From positions 4,828,501 to 4,892,500 of the forward strand of contig NZ_CP012831.1 in the NCBI RefSeq assembly GCF_001307275.1: a stretch of DNA of 64,000 nt. Reading direction: 5' to 3'. The stretch's first letter is position 1; every line of letters begins with the position of its first letter. The translations under genes were made by a program, and so were the position numbers. The notes below the pieces were generated by a model. The model did no database searches, was not told where the DNA came from, and saw nothing but the letters and a program-made list of their open reading frames with translations. Of the stretch, positions 63,040 through 64,000 are shown piece after piece. Origin of the DNA: Pseudomonas fluorescens. Its GTDB lineage: Bacteria; Pseudomonadota; Gammaproteobacteria; Pseudomonadales; Pseudomonadaceae.

Positions 63040-63789
63040 ATGAAAGTACTCGTTGCGGTAAAACGCGCCATCGACCCGAATGTGAAAGTCCGGGTGAAAG
63101 CCGATGGTTCAGACGTCGAGCTCAATGGCGTGAAGATGGCCTTGAATCCGTTCTGCGAAATCGCCGTGGAAGAGGCGATTCGCCTCAAGGAAAAGGGGCT
63201 GGCATCCGAAGTGGTGGTGGTCTCGGTGGGCACGTCGGCGGCGCAGGAACAACTGCGCACGGCATTGGCGCTCGGCGCGGACCGGGCGCTTCTGGTCGAG
63301 ACGAGCGCGGTACTCGAGCCGCTCAATGTCGCCAAGTACCTGAGCAAAGTGATCGATCAGGAAAAGCCGCACTTGATTCTGTTCGGCAAACAGGCAATCG
63401 ACCAGGAAAACAACCAGGTCGGGCAAATGGTCGCGCAGTTGATCGGCAGCGGTCAGGCCACTTACGCCTCTGCCGTCAATCAGGTCGACGGGCAGTGGGT
63501 CGTCGAACGTGAAGTCGACGGTGGCAGCCAGGTGGTCGCCCTCGCCATGCCGGCCGTGGTGACCTGTGACTTGCGCCTGAACCAACCGCGCTACGCCTCG
63601 TTGCCGAACATCATGAAAGCCAAGAAAAAACCGCTGGAAATCATTGCCGCTGACACCTTGGGCGCGAGCGTGAAGGAACACGCTCGGTTATTAGGGGTGG
63701 TCCCGCCTGCGGTGCGCAAAGCGGGGATCAACGTCGGTTCGGTGGCCGAGCTGGTGGATAAATTGAAGAACGTTGCGGGGGTGATTTGA
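63040..63789 (+). CDS. etfB: Electron transfer flavoprotein subunit beta
   Basis: A 249-residue EtfB. Opening MKVLVAVKRAIDPNVKVRV, AMP-binding region (GKQAIDQENNQVGQMVAQL) and the family signature LRLNQPRYASLPNIMKAKKK are all present. The ATG at 63040 gives the typical N-terminus; one 12 bases upstream is possible. With EtfA it accepts electrons, probably from the divergent demethylase, and passes them to ETF-quinone oxidoreductase. It overlaps etfA (ATGA). A general housekeeping etfBA pair probably exists elsewhere. Confidence 0.93.
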   Translation: MKVLVAVKRAIDPNVKVRVKADGSDVELNGVKMALNPFCEIAVEEAIRLKEKGLASEVVVVSVGTSAAQEQLRTALALGADRALLVETSAVLEPLNVAKYLSKVIDQEKPHLILFGKQAIDQENNQVGQMVAQLIGSGQATYASAVNQVDGQWVVEREVDGGSQVVALAMPAVVTCDLRLNQPRYASLPNIMKAKKKPLEIIAADTLGASVKEHARLLGVVPPAVRKAGINVGSVAELVDKLKNVAGVI

Positions 63790-64000
63790 TGCGCACATTG
63801 GTGATCGCCGAGCACAGTGCCGGTCAACTGACGGCTGGTACATGGAGTGCCGTGACCGCCGCCATGGCCCTGGGGACCGAGACGGATTTGCTGGTGATGG
63901 GCGGGACGGCCGCATCGGCAGTGGCGCAACAGGCGGCGCTCACCCAGGGCCTGGCGCGGGTGCTGCTCGCACAAGGGGCGATGTTTGAAAATGCCCTGGC
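63789..64000 (+). CDS. etfA: Electron transfer flavoprotein subunit alpha, partial
   Basis: The first 70 codons of an EtfA gene (MRTLVIAEHSAGQLTAGTWS, AVTAAMALG), cut by the right edge of the window. It starts in the etfB stop codon. The FAD-binding C-terminal domain is outside the window. Confidence 0.9.
   Translation, partial: MRTLVIAEHSAGQLTAGTWSAVTAAMALGTETDLLVMGGTAASAVAQQAALTQGLARVLLAQGAMFENAL

Overview
The window is a high-GC chromosomal stretch of a Pseudomonas, most likely of the P. fluorescens complex. The evidence is the genus-typical REP pairs (ends reading GTGGGAGCGAGCTTGCTCGCGA) in at least ten intergenic gaps, a lexA2-imuA-imuB-dnaE2 cassette, a dhcA-dhcB-atoB locus with a divergent LysR gene, and a relic of a Pseudomonas metallothionein. 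No phage, insertion sequence, tRNA, rRNA or CRISPR array was seen.

Layout. 1-7.0 kb: partial LysR gene divergent from a PACE efflux pump, an AT-richer lipoprotein, small membrane and HD-domain proteins, azlCD, an MFS pump and a CigR-like protein. 7.2-15.5 kb: sigma-54 activator divergent from a complete GlpSTPQUV-type glycerol ABC transporter operon; the gap holds a TGTTCA repeat cluster and a -24/-12 promoter. 15.5-15.8 kb: 64-bp tandem array. 15.9-19.6 kb: atoB-dhcB-dhcA with divergent LysR regulator. 19.7-26.2 kb: sirtuin, small proteins, truncated metallothionein, KGG-repeat stress protein, BbZIP-type zinc transporter, lipoprotein, glutaminase. 26.8-33.6 kb: topB, a receiver-only regulator behind a perfect LexA box, then a Fur-boxed FecI/FecR/TonB-receptor iron system. 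33.6-42.6 kb: MHS transporter, GMC oxidoreductase and LysR; cytochrome c plus FAD oxidoreductase and an SphA-like porin with AraC regulator, resembling the sphingosine-responsive genes of P. aeruginosa. 42.6-51.1 kb: Gfo/Idh oxidoreductase, then a GntR-led run with AprA/AprB-like oxidoreductase, TauABC-like transporter, HEAT-repeat and DUF971 proteins; this is the best candidate for an undescribed pathway. 51.3-57.1 kb: lexA2-imuA-imuB-dnaE2 mutagenesis cassette, bracketed by two copies of a long palindromic repeat. 57.4-64 kb: hybrid histidine kinase, disordered small protein, 39-bp tandem array split by a REP pair, VOC protein, formaldehyde dehydrogenase relic, DgcA/TMADH-like demethylase divergent from etfB-etfA (etfA cut by the window edge).

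How it fits together. Much of the window handles small carbon and nitrogen compounds met near plants or in eukaryotic tissue: glycerol, carnitine-type acids, glutamine, sphingoid bases, methylated amines and possibly organosulfur compounds. These units are mostly operons read away from their own regulator. Two LexA-type signals of different sequence class occur, an E. coli-like box near topB and a GTAC-type box on lexA2. Small 3'-end gene relics (metallothionein, CBS-domain, adhC) show that the intergenic regions are eroding.
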